From Flavobacteriaceae bacterium PS02338 (GTDB taxonomy: Bacteria > Bacteroidota > Bacteroidia > Sphingobacteriales > Sphingobacteriaceae): DNA of 64,000 bases. Made by a program: the position numbers and the translations under genes. Numbering within the stretch: the first letter of the stretch is position 1; each line of letters opens with the position of its first letter. Shown in pieces: positions 35,834-43,679 of the stretch. The notes below the pieces were generated by a model. It was not told the DNA's origin and did no database searches. It saw only the letters and a program-made list of their open reading frames with translations. The DNA is taken from contig JASCOD010000004.1 in assembly GCA_029959615.1 (NCBI GenBank), forward strand, positions 310,001 to 374,000. Reading direction: 5' to 3'.

Positions 35834-38557
35834 ATGAAGTTCCCGTTAATTAAGTGCTTTTTAGTTTCATTGCTACTGTTATTGGTTTTTCAGTTTTCAT
35901 TTGGGCAACATGCCGAAACAAGTAGAACAGAAATTCCAATGTCAAAATTTAAAATCAACAAAAAAGTAGTAAATGATACTTTTAATGGTAAGAAGGGATT
36001 TCATCTGAATGAAAATGTTTCAAGAACAAACTTGGATTCTATTGCAGTAGCAGATATAGAAGTTCCTATCTCTGGAGACAAGTATGGAATATTTGTTTTA
36101 GAAGCAGAAACAGAGCCTGTAGATCTTGCCCGGTTGAAAAAAGAAGATCAATCGGGTAAGCTAACATTAAAGGCAAAATTCCAAAATGGAACTGATAGAC
36201 CGACTTATCGGATTGTGTATGATGTGTATAAGGGCGGTTTACAGGAGCTAGGCAAATTTGATATTAAATCTAAAAATCAGAATTTAAAAATTTGGCTACC
36301 TGCTAACTTGGTACTTAAGCGCTTGTTTGTAAAAGCTTATAACGCTCCTAAACCTCCAGTAGAGGCCGAACAATATGTGCCTAAGATTGTACCACCAAGT
36401 GGACATCCGCGGTTATGGGTAAACCAAGAAACATTGCCAATAATCAGAAAAAGATTGGCTGATACTGCTCATGCAGCTGCTTGGAATACGGTAAAGACTA
36501 AAGCTAAATTGCCATATCATTTTGCTTTCAATAAGGATAAAGAGGTTTTTCATAATGAAGATTTAGAAAAGGCGATAGAAACCAAAGCATTCTATTTCTT
36601 AATGACGGAAGATAAGGAGGTAGGGAAAGAGGCTGTGCAGTTAGCGCTAGATTATCTTTCTGTATTAGAGTTTGGCAACATTTCTTATGGTGATATTACA
36701 AGAGAAGTGGGCAGGGCAATTTATACCACTTCGTTGGTTTATGATTGGTGTTATCCAATCATGAATGCTGAAAACAGAAAACAACTTAGGAAAGATCTAA
36801 TGCGCTTGGCTACCGATATGGAGATGGGCTGGCCGCCGTTCCACGGAATAGAAAGTGTAGTGAATGGTCACGGAAACGAAGCGCAGATCTGTAGGGATTT
36901 TCTATCTATGAGTATCGCAATTTACGATGAAGATCCACAGCCGTATAAGTATGTTTCTTATTGGGTGTTAGATAAGCTGGTGCCTTTAAGAAAATTTGAG
37001 TATCAATCGCCAAGACATAACCAGGGTGTAGATTATGGTGGTTACAGATTTGGTTGGGAGATGCATGCGGCTTGGTTGTACTATAGAATGCTTGGTTATC
37101 CCGTTTTCGATGATAACATTAAAAATCTGCCCGAATATTGGCTTTACATGCGTACACCCGATGGCAAAATGCTGAGAGATGGAGATATGTTTAATGTAAA
37201 GTATAGTGCAAGTGAAAATTTTTATTGGAAAAATCCACAAACCATGCTTTTGTGCTATGCGTATTCCGGCAATAGAATAATTAAAGGAGAATTTGTTAAG
37301 CAGGGTGGCTTAAAAGATAATCCAGTGCTGTTTTTGTTGTTGGATGATCCTGCCCTCAAACCAGATTTCGATTTAAATCAGTTGCCACTTACTAAGGATT
37401 TTGGACCTGTTTTAAATAGCATGATTGCAAGATCTGGTTGGGAAGAAAATAAAAACAGTGGCAACGTAATTGTAGAGTTAAAAGGCGGCGGTTTCCATTT
37501 TGGTAACCATCAGCACGCAGATGTAGGTGCTTTACAGATTTATCACAGGGGCATACAGGTTGGAGATTTGGGCTTGTATCTGTCATATGGTTCTCCTTAC
37601 GATTTTAATTTCAACAAAAGGTCAGTGTCCCATAGCATGATGTTGGTTAGAGATCCAAAGGAGCCTTTGTTGTTTAGGACAAAGACTAATGATGGAGGTA
37701 CGAGATTTAGTCAGCGATTTCCTCGTACAGTTAAAGAGGTGTTGACTGACCCTTGGTTTCAAACCGGATTTGTAAGATCGTCAGCTGTAGGTTCAGATCC
37801 TATAAAACCTTCATTTAGCTATTTTAATGTAGATATAACCACGGCTTATTCAGAAAAAGTAGAGGCCTATACTAAAAGTATGCTGTTCTTGAACTTGAAA
37901 AGAACTGACGTCCCAGCTGTAATGGTATTATTGGATAGAATGGTTTCGAAAAGTCCGGAAATGAAAAAGTATTGGCAAATTAATACAATAAGGAAGCCTA
38001 TGTATGAGGATGGGAAATTCATTCTAAGCAATTCATTTGCTGGTGAGGAAGCGATAACCTACGTGAATATGATTAAGCCAAATTTGGCCGATCGAAATTA
38101 TGAAGTGCTGTCGGGAGATTCTTCAACTAGGGTTTTCGAAGATCTTTATACGGTAAAATCTCCTTGGCCAGAAGCCAAAGGTTCTAGGATAATGGTATCA
38201 CCTAAAGTGGATAACAAACTTTCTGAATTCGCTACTATTTTTCAAATGACAGAAAAGGGAGTGAAGGAACTTCCAATTGAAGTACAAGAAAAGGCGAATT
38301 ATTTTTCTTTGAAAGTCGCTGATAAAATTATAATTCTAGCAAAATCTAATATTTTCTTAACTGAAGAAATTGAGATTAATGTACCCGCTGGTAAGTCTTA
38401 CGAGGTAATCTGTGTAGGATTGGCTCCTGGTTTCTGGGGAGTGAAAAAAATAGATACTGGGGATGTAAAAAGTGAAAATGTTTTAAAGGGCCATAACTCG
38501 TTATCATGGAATGCAGATCAAGGTATTTACAGATTGGTTCCTGAAAGAATGAATTAA
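35834..38557 (+). CDS. Heparinase II/III-like polysaccharide lyase
   Basis: A 907-residue protein with a Sec signal ending in FSFGQ near residue 24. An N-terminal beta domain (25-180) is followed by a HPRLWVNQETLPIIRKRL segment that begins the alpha/alpha toroid of heparinase II/III-like proteins. Candidate catalytic and metal residues are H346 (NGHGNEAQ), Y401 or Y404 (VDYGGYRFGWEMH), and H559/H561 with D563 (GNHQHADVGAL), followed by VSHSMMLV. These resemble the His-Tyr-His set of heparinase II. The C-terminal beta-sandwich is complete. The family eliminates uronic-acid glycosidic bonds. The exact glycan is unknown. It is the last gene of the susCD transcript. Confidence 0.83.
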   Translation: MKFPLIKCFLVSLLLLLVFQFSFGQHAETSRTEIPMSKFKINKKVVNDTFNGKKGFHLNENVSRTNLDSIAVADIEVPISGDKYGIFVLEAETEPVDLARLKKEDQSGKLTLKAKFQNGTDRPTYRIVYDVYKGGLQELGKFDIKSKNQNLKIWLPANLVLKRLFVKAYNAPKPPVEAEQYVPKIVPPSGHPRLWVNQETLPIIRKRLADTAHAAAWNTVKTKAKLPYHFAFNKDKEVFHNEDLEKAIETKAFYFLMTEDKEVGKEAVQLALDYLSVLEFGNISYGDITREVGRAIYTTSLVYDWCYPIMNAENRKQLRKDLMRLATDMEMGWPPFHGIESVVNGHGNEAQICRDFLSMSIAIYDEDPQPYKYVSYWVLDKLVPLRKFEYQSPRHNQGVDYGGYRFGWEMHAAWLYYRMLGYPVFDDNIKNLPEYWLYMRTPDGKMLRDGDMFNVKYSASENFYWKNPQTMLLCYAYSGNRIIKGEFVKQGGLKDNPVLFLLLDDPALKPDFDLNQLPLTKDFGPVLNSMIARSGWEENKNSGNVIVELKGGGFHFGNHQHADVGALQIYHRGIQVGDLGLYLSYGSPYDFNFNKRSVSHSMMLVRDPKEPLLFRTKTNDGGTRFSQRFPRTVKEVLTDPWFQTGFVRSSAVGSDPIKPSFSYFNVDITTAYSEKVEAYTKSMLFLNLKRTDVPAVMVLLDRMVSKSPEMKKYWQINTIRKPMYEDGKFILSNSFAGEEAITYVNMIKPNLADRNYEVLSGDSSTRVFEDLYTVKSPWPEAKGSRIMVSPKVDNKLSEFATIFQMTEKGVKELPIEVQEKANYFSLKVADKIIILAKSNIFLTEEIEINVPAGKSYEVICVGLAPGFWGVKKIDTGDVKSENVLKGHNSLSWNADQGIYRLVPERMN

Positions 38558-38570
38558 GATTGTAGTTTAC

Positions 38571-38600
38571 TTTGAAAATTAAATTGTATTCTTATTTTTG
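38571..38600 (+). promoter_or_regulatory. Bacteroidota-type promoter of the GntR regulator
   Basis: TTTG at 38571-38574 and TATTTTTG (TAnnTTTG) at 38593-38600 are 18 bases apart, as in the Bacteroidota primary sigma factor consensus. The predicted transcription start falls at about 38605-38608, right at the candidate operator. Confidence 0.65.
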
Positions 38601-38608
38601 GTTAAAAA

Positions 38609-38616
38609 TGTATGCA
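38609..38616. promoter_or_regulatory. Candidate autoregulatory operator (TGTATGCA)
   Basis: One-base variant of TGTATACA in the context AAATGTATGCAGAAT. It lies between the predicted transcription start and the ATG at 38619, a position where a bound repressor would block the regulator's own gene. Confidence 0.5.
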
Positions 38617-38618
38617 GA

Positions 38619-39257
38619 ATGAAGGAAGATTCGTTAGCCTATAAGGTGTATGTGGAGGTTAGAAAGAAAATACTTTCTAGCCAGTTAACGGGAGGCGCTC
38701 GTTTGGTTGAGAATTTTTGGGCTGAGAAAATGTCGGTGAGCCGTGTGGCTGTTAGAGAGGCCTTTATGCGGTTGGCCGGCGAAAGTCTGGTAGAATTTGG
38801 CAGTAAGGGTGGTTGCTTCGTAAAGAGCATGACCATAGATGACGTTAAAGAAATACGTGAGCTTAGGGAGATATTAGAAATTGGTGCGTTAAAAATCCTT
38901 TTCGCAAAAAAAAATAAAGAGGTTTTGAAGGAGCTGCAATTAATTTGTGACGACTTTTCTGCTATGGTAGAAAAAGGATATTACGGTGGTGCCTGTGAAG
39001 CAGATGTAAAGTTTCATGAAAAAATGATTGAAAGTACGGAAAATGCTAGGCTGATATTGATGTACAAAAACAGTAATATTCCTTTGTTTCATATGAGACT
39101 GGGTGCGGTAATGGATCAAATGGAGGATTATCAAGATACGGATAAAGAGCATCGTGCGATAGTAGAAGGTTTGGCTAAAGACGATTGGGAGTTGTCGTAT
39201 TCGTCCTTGGTTCGCCATCTCTATAGAGGAGAGCAAGAGGCCTTAGAGTTAGTTTAA
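38619..39257 (+). CDS. GntR-family transcriptional regulator with FCD domain
   Basis: A 212-residue regulator. The N-terminal winged helix (residues 1-70) includes RLVENFWAEKMSVSRVAVREAFMRL, the GntR recognition helix region, and a wing ending in GGCFVKSM. Residues 75-205 are an all-helical FCD ligand domain with an acid-and-histidine metal site pattern (ADVKFHEKMIE and later RHL). FadR-subfamily members of this kind repress sugar-acid or hexuronate genes and release DNA on ligand binding. The ATG at 38619 is chosen. The longer frame uses a TTG inside the -7 promoter box. The gene lies in the middle of the catabolic locus. Confidence 0.9.
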   Translation: MKEDSLAYKVYVEVRKKILSSQLTGGARLVENFWAEKMSVSRVAVREAFMRLAGESLVEFGSKGGCFVKSMTIDDVKEIRELREILEIGALKILFAKKNKEVLKELQLICDDFSAMVEKGYYGGACEADVKFHEKMIESTENARLILMYKNSNIPLFHMRLGAVMDQMEDYQDTDKEHRAIVEGLAKDDWELSYSSLVRHLYRGEQEALELV

Positions 39258-39343
39258 TAAACTAAGTTTTATCGCTAAAGTTTTGGAAATTAAACAGTAA
39301 AACTGATGCTGAAATGAATTCAGTATGATGGAGTGTTTATTTT

Positions 39344-39372
39344 TCGTCACCCTGAATTTATTTCAGGGTCAG
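39344..39372. repeat. REP-like hairpin
   Basis: ACCCTGAA and TTCAGGGT form a perfect 8-bp stem with a TTTAT loop, preceded by CGTC. The same hairpin type returns at 48892-48917. Confidence 0.6.
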
Positions 39373-39394
39373 TAATACATTCAAATTTTATAAC

Positions 39395-39433
39395 AAAAAA
39401 AGAGGGATTGCTTAAATAATTCCTCTTTTTTTT
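39395..39433. terminator. Bidirectional terminator overlapping the SMP-30 gene end
   Basis: AAAAAAGAGGGATT and AATTCCTCTTTTTT pair with one wobble around a GCTTAAAT loop, with A and T runs on the two sides. The SMP-30 stop codon (39412-39414) lies in the loop, and its last sense codons form one arm. Confidence 0.8.
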
Positions 39434-40209
39434 GTTGGGTGTTGAAGCAGGGTTCCTTTTTCTGCTTCAGTAATAAATAGTCCTTTTTTGCCAGAAGGGT
39501 CTAAAGCACAGTTTGTTGGGTTGTAGCCTAAAGTATCAACTTCTTCTTTTATTGTGCCCGTTTTATCCCACACTTTTACTTTCCCAGACCCGTAAACAGC
39601 TGCATATAGATTGCCTTCTTCATCAAAAGCAATGCCGTCTGGCCCTACCGTTCCACCTGTCTCCGTAAATAAGGTTTTGTTGTTTAATAGATTGCTGTCG
39701 GCATTCCAGTCGAACCTCCAGATTTTTTTTGTTCCGGTTTCCGCCACGAATAACTGAGTTTGTTCTTCGTTTAGTGCCAGTCCGTTAGGATAAAACATTC
39801 CTTTAAAGATCTTTAATAGTTGTTTATCTGGGGTTAAGCAGCAGATATAGCCCGTATTGTCTTCCAAACTGTCGCCGGGACAGGTAAACAAGAGGTTTCC
39901 TTTTCTGTCAAAAGCCAAATCGTTCGGCATTTTAAGTGCTTGATTTTCAAAATAACCAACTATTGTTGAAGTGGTTTGTGAAATTGGATCGAAGGTTCTG
40001 ATGCTATTTTGCTTTGAATCGCAAAACCAAACTAAATTATTCGCATCTATGGCTATTCCATTAGGTGCTCCATCTACTTTAAATCTTTTGCTTATACCAT
40101 TCTTTATGTATATGAGATTTCCGGCTTCTTTTTCCACTAGCCAGATGTCACCATTCTTATCAAAACAAGGTCCTTCTGGGAAATTTATCTGATCTAAAAT
40201 TACGTTCAT
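39412..40209 (-). CDS. SMP-30/gluconolactonase-family lactonase
   Basis: A 265-residue six-bladed propeller hydrolase starting at the ATG at 40209 (MNVILDQINFPEGPCF). The upstream in-frame ATG at 40266 would add 19 residues and run through an operator. Family features are the FPEGPCFD segment with a metal-binding Glu, APNGIAID, MPNDLAFD with the conserved Asn/Asp, and GPDGIAFDEEGNLYAA. Such enzymes open sugar lactones. In this locus it could hydrolyse the lactone made by the PQQ-type dehydrogenase (inference). No signal peptide is seen, so it is cytoplasmic. It is divergent from the aminotransferase operon. Confidence 0.87.
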   Translation of the reverse strand: MNVILDQINFPEGPCFDKNGDIWLVEKEAGNLIYIKNGISKRFKVDGAPNGIAIDANNLVWFCDSKQNSIRTFDPISQTTSTIVGYFENQALKMPNDLAFDRKGNLLFTCPGDSLEDNTGYICCLTPDKQLLKIFKGMFYPNGLALNEEQTQLFVAETGTKKIWRFDWNADSNLLNNKTLFTETGGTVGPDGIAFDEEGNLYAAVYGSGKVKVWDKTGTIKEEVDTLGYNPTNCALDPSGKKGLFITEAEKGTLLQHPTKKRGII

Positions 40210-40234
40210 GAAAAAAAATATTTTTTTATTTAAA

Positions 40235-40242
40235 TGTATACA
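40235..40242. promoter_or_regulatory. Candidate GntR operator (TGTATACA), SMP-30 side
   Basis: Perfect TGTATACA in the context AAATGTATACATAAA, 26 bases upstream of the SMP-30 start on the minus strand. It shares the divergent promoter region with the next site. Confidence 0.62.
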
Positions 40243-40257
40243 TAAAAATTGTAATTT

Positions 40258-40265
40258 AGTATACA
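40258..40265. promoter_or_regulatory. Candidate GntR operator (AGTATACA), aminotransferase side
   Basis: AGTATACA in the context TTAGTATACAATAAT keeps the GTATAC core. It is 23 bases from the neighbouring site centre to centre, about two helical turns. It lies 85 bases before the aminotransferase start. Confidence 0.5.
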
Positions 40266-40349
40266 ATAATAATCAATTATGGGATACATGTTTTTATGGC
40301 TGTGTTCTTCAAAATTAGTTTACATAATAATAACAACGAATAACGTTTT

Positions 40350-41672
40350 ATGCAAGAGAATTTAAAATCTGCAGCCATTTTGCAGAATAATGAACAGTGG
40401 ATACCTGGAGGGGTGGTTTCTTTAAATAGAAAGACTGAACCTAATATTTGTTTTGTAAAAGGGCAGGGTAGTCGAGTGGTAGATGCAGATGGAAAAGAAT
40501 ATATCGATTATCAAGCAGGTTTTGCAGCTTCTTTTTTCGGGCATAATGATAATGATATCAATGATGCTGTAAAACGTACACTTTCGGAAAATCAAGTACT
40601 GATGGGAGCGGGGCCAACCTTGCTAGAAGGGGCCTTTGCAAAGATGTTTTGCGAAAGTGTTCCAAGTGCAGAAAGTATACAGATTACCACTACAGGTTCT
40701 GAAGCTACCTATCATGCCATTAGAATAGCTAGGGCAGTAACCAAACGTAATCATATTATTGTAATGCAGGGTGGCTACAACGGCTGGCACAATGATGTGG
40801 CTTGTAATGTAATTAGCAGATTAGAAGATGTTGGTGGTTATGTAAGCCCTGGAGAATACCCTTTTGACTCTCTAAGTGCGGGTGTGCCAAAAGCACACAG
40901 CGATTTAATTCATGTAGTGAATTACAATGATTTAGATAGTATCAAATATGTGTTGGGAAAATATCAGGTAGCGTGTATTCTTTTAGAACCGCTTTTGCAG
41001 AATATCGGTATAGTTAAACCACAAGCTGGTTATTTAGAGGGCTTACGCGAGTTGTCTGATCAAAATGGTTGTTTGCTAATTTTTGATGAAGTAAAAACAG
41101 GTTTCAGACATGCTTTAGGTGGTTATCAATCTATCTGTGGTGTAACACCAGATTTATCTACTTTCGGTAAGGCTGTGGCAAACGGATATCCCTTAGGCGT
41201 GATTGCAGGCAAGAAAAAATACATGGATTACTTTGTGCATCCTGATAAGGAAAACAGGGTTTTAATTGCGGGAACTTACAATGCGTTTCCTTTAACAACA
41301 GCTGCGGCGATAGCCACTTTGGAGAAATTAAAATCGCCTGTGCATAAGGTATATGAACATGTAGAGAAGCTAGGTGCTGCTTTAGAGAAAGGTTATCAGG
41401 AAATATTTTCTAAATTAGACAGGCCAGTGTATGTGGCAAGACAGGGATCTGCCTTTTGCGTGTATTTTATGGATCACGAGCCCGTAAACTTTCATGATGT
41501 ATTGTTAAACCATGATTTTGATTTCGACTCTCGTTATCGTAAGCAGTTGATTAAAGGAGGTGTATACAATTTCCCAGCTCCTATAAAACAAGGAAGTATC
41601 TCTTTTGCGCATACTGTACAAGATATTGAGAAAACTTTAGAGGTAACAGAACAGGTTTTAAAACAAATATAA
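40350..41672 (+). CDS. Class III PLP-dependent aminotransferase (GSA aminomutase-like)
   Basis: A 440-residue fold-type I aminotransferase. The PLP lysine is K274 in TFGKAVANGYPLG, the PLP-ring Asp is in LLIFDEVKTGFRH, and phosphate-binding residues are in TTTGSEATYHAIR. It resembles glutamate-1-semialdehyde aminomutases, but the haem-pathway genes are not nearby. In a catabolic operon it more likely removes or transfers an amino group from an amino sugar acid or aldehyde (inference). It is the first gene of a rightward operon and is followed by the dehydratase after 36 bases. Confidence 0.87.
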   Translation: MQENLKSAAILQNNEQWIPGGVVSLNRKTEPNICFVKGQGSRVVDADGKEYIDYQAGFAASFFGHNDNDINDAVKRTLSENQVLMGAGPTLLEGAFAKMFCESVPSAESIQITTTGSEATYHAIRIARAVTKRNHIIVMQGGYNGWHNDVACNVISRLEDVGGYVSPGEYPFDSLSAGVPKAHSDLIHVVNYNDLDSIKYVLGKYQVACILLEPLLQNIGIVKPQAGYLEGLRELSDQNGCLLIFDEVKTGFRHALGGYQSICGVTPDLSTFGKAVANGYPLGVIAGKKKYMDYFVHPDKENRVLIAGTYNAFPLTTAAAIATLEKLKSPVHKVYEHVEKLGAALEKGYQEIFSKLDRPVYVARQGSAFCVYFMDHEPVNFHDVLLNHDFDFDSRYRKQLIKGGVYNFPAPIKQGSISFAHTVQDIEKTLEVTEQVLKQI

Positions 41673-41708
41673 TTGAGTTCTGACCATTAAAAATAAAATT
41701 ATAAACAG

Positions 41709-42887
41709 ATGAAGATTACTGCGATTGAAACTTACGTGTGTAACGCACGTATGAGGAATTGGATTTTTGTTAAGGTAGTAACCGATCAGCCAGGTTTATG
41801 GGGTTGGGGAGAAGCTACGCTAGAGTGGCATACCAAAAGCGTGGTAGGTGCTATTGAAGATATTTCTCAACTATTGGTAGGTGAAGATCCTCGAAGAGTA
41901 GAATATTTATGGCAAATGATGTACCGCCAGCATTTTTGGCATGGAAACGGTATTGTGCGTGGTACCGCCATTAGCGGTATCGATATTGCCCTTTGGGATA
42001 TTGTAGGAAAGATCCATAACGTACCATGTCATGAACTTTGGGGTGGAAGAGTAAGAGATTATATCCGTTTATACTGTCATCTAGGTGGTGGTAAAATGGA
42101 AGATTTTTATGAAACTGCTCCTGGTGATGCTTCGCGTTTTGGCGAATTAGCTCAAAAAGCAGTAGAAGATGGTTTTACGGCCTTCAAATCAATGGCGGTA
42201 CCAGAAACAATGCCATTAGAAGGTTTACGCCCAGTTAAATATGCAGAAGCTTGTGTAGCTGCAATGAGAGATGCCGTTGGCGACGATATTGATATCATGG
42301 TAGATTGCCATGCTCGCCCTAGCCCTAGAATGGGCATGCTGTTTGCTAAAGCCTTGGAGCCTTATGGCCTATACTTTTTCGAAGAGCCTTGCTGGCCAGA
42401 AACCATGGAAGATATTGCGTTGATTCAACGTGCAGTACAAACGCCAATTGCTTCTGGTGAGCGTTTGGTTGGCGTGCATGCATTTAGGGAGTTGCTGGAA
42501 AAACGTGCCGTAAGTGTAATTCAGCCAGATATTACTCACTGTGGAGGTTTAAGTGAAGCTCGTAAAATTGGAGCATTAGCCGAAGCTTATAGGGTTTCCA
42601 TGGCACCACATAATCCACAGGGTCCAGTAAGTACAGCAGCTTCTATCGAGTTGGGTTTTGCTACACCTTCTTACATTATTTGCGAAAGTGTACATAAAGA
42701 TGTAGAATGGAGAGAAGATGTAGTTTCTGAAGGATTTACCGTACAAAAAGAAGGCAGAATTGTATTGCCTAATGGCCGACCAGGATTAGGTATCGAGATC
42801 AATGAAGAGGAAGTTAAAAAACACCCTTTTCAGCAAGAAGTTTTACAGAGAACATTTTATAAAGATGGTAGCATAGGCGACTGGTAA
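41709..42887 (+). CDS. Enolase-superfamily sugar-acid dehydratase (galactonate dehydratase-like)
   Basis: A 392-residue mandelate-racemase/muconate-lactonising-type protein of the D-galactonate dehydratase group. Metal ligands are D199 (VDCHA), E225 or E226 (FFEEPCWPE) and E251 (SGERL). The acid/base His are H201 and H301 ([19 protein letters not shown]). The N-terminal capping domain starts [10 protein letters not shown]. The expected reaction is removal of water from an aldonate or uronate to give a 2-keto-3-deoxy acid. The substrate cannot be fixed from sequence. It is 9 bases upstream of the SDR gene. Confidence 0.88.
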   Translation: MKITAIETYVCNARMRNWIFVKVVTDQPGLWGWGEATLEWHTKSVVGAIEDISQLLVGEDPRRVEYLWQMMYRQHFWHGNGIVRGTAISGIDIALWDIVGKIHNVPCHELWGGRVRDYIRLYCHLGGGKMEDFYETAPGDASRFGELAQKAVEDGFTAFKSMAVPETMPLEGLRPVKYAEACVAAMRDAVGDDIDIMVDCHARPSPRMGMLFAKALEPYGLYFFEEPCWPETMEDIALIQRAVQTPIASGERLVGVHAFRELLEKRAVSVIQPDITHCGGLSEARKIGALAEAYRVSMAPHNPQGPVSTAASIELGFATPSYIICESVHKDVEWREDVVSEGFTVQKEGRIVLPNGRPGLGIEINEEEVKKHPFQQEVLQRTFYKDGSIGDW

Positions 42888-42896
42888 GTATAAAAT

Positions 42897-43664
42897 ATGC
42901 AGGAATTGAAAGATAAAATAGTTGTCATTAGTGGTGCATTAGGCGATATTGGTTTGGCCATAGCAACTGCCTATTTGAAAGAGCAAGCAATTGTGGTGTT
43001 AAGTGATATCGTACCGTTAGATGAAGCCGAAGATAAGCTAATTCAATTGAAGGATGCAGGGGGTCGCTTCGAATACAAATGTCTAAACGTTTCTGACCAT
43101 AAGGAAGTAGAAGTTTTTATCAATGAAGTAGAAGCTAAATATGGTAAAATAGACCATTGTGTTGCTAATGCCGCACGTGTAACCATTAAAGACTTTAAAA
43201 CTTTAAGCCCTGAAGAATGGTCGCTAGAAATGCGTGTAAACGTAGATGGCGCTTTCTATTTTGCCAATTTTGCTGCCAAAAGCATGGTAGAAAAGGAGGT
43301 TAAAGGAAGCATTGTCTTCTTGGGAAGTTGGGCTGCGCATGCTGTGCATCAAAACTTGCCTGCTTACAGTGTTTCTAAATCCGCTGTGCGTATGATTAAC
43401 CAAACTATGGCGCTAGAATATGCCGCAAATGGCATTAGAGTTAACGAAATTGCTCCTGGGTACGTAAATGCGGGTTTAAGTAAAACCGTATGGAGCGAAT
43501 TGCCAGAACAAAAATCAGTGGCTCAAAGTAAAGTTCCTTTGGGTAAAATTATGGAAGCTGAAGAGGTAGCAGCGCAAGTGTTGTGGTTAAATTCCAGTCA
43601 ATGCCAGCATGTAACAGGTTCTACTTTTTTAATGGATGGTGGCCTCTCGCTGCTTAGACCTTAA
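42897..43664 (+). CDS. Short-chain dehydrogenase/reductase
   Basis: A 255-residue classical SDR. The NAD(P) motif is SGALGDIG (residues 12-19), followed by ANAARV, the catalytic Tyr/Lys pair Y157 and K161 (AYSVSKSA), and a C-terminal TGSTFLMDGG. The Asp in LSDIV after the second strand suggests NAD over NADP. In related sugar-acid pathways such enzymes oxidise a 2-keto-3-deoxy acid to a diketo acid before FAH-type cleavage. The same role here is inference from the neighbouring dehydratase and FAH-family genes. Confidence 0.9.
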   Translation: MQELKDKIVVISGALGDIGLAIATAYLKEQAIVVLSDIVPLDEAEDKLIQLKDAGGRFEYKCLNVSDHKEVEVFINEVEAKYGKIDHCVANAARVTIKDFKTLSPEEWSLEMRVNVDGAFYFANFAAKSMVEKEVKGSIVFLGSWAAHAVHQNLPAYSVSKSAVRMINQTMALEYAANGIRVNEIAPGYVNAGLSKTVWSELPEQKSVAQSKVPLGKIMEAEEVAAQVLWLNSSQCQHVTGSTFLMDGGLSLLRP

Positions 43665-43679
43665 TCTATCGAAATTCAT

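Noticed and set aside
38598..38618. Longer GntR protein starting at TTG
   Set aside because: The TTG lies inside the TATTTTTG promoter box and upstream of the operator-like site.
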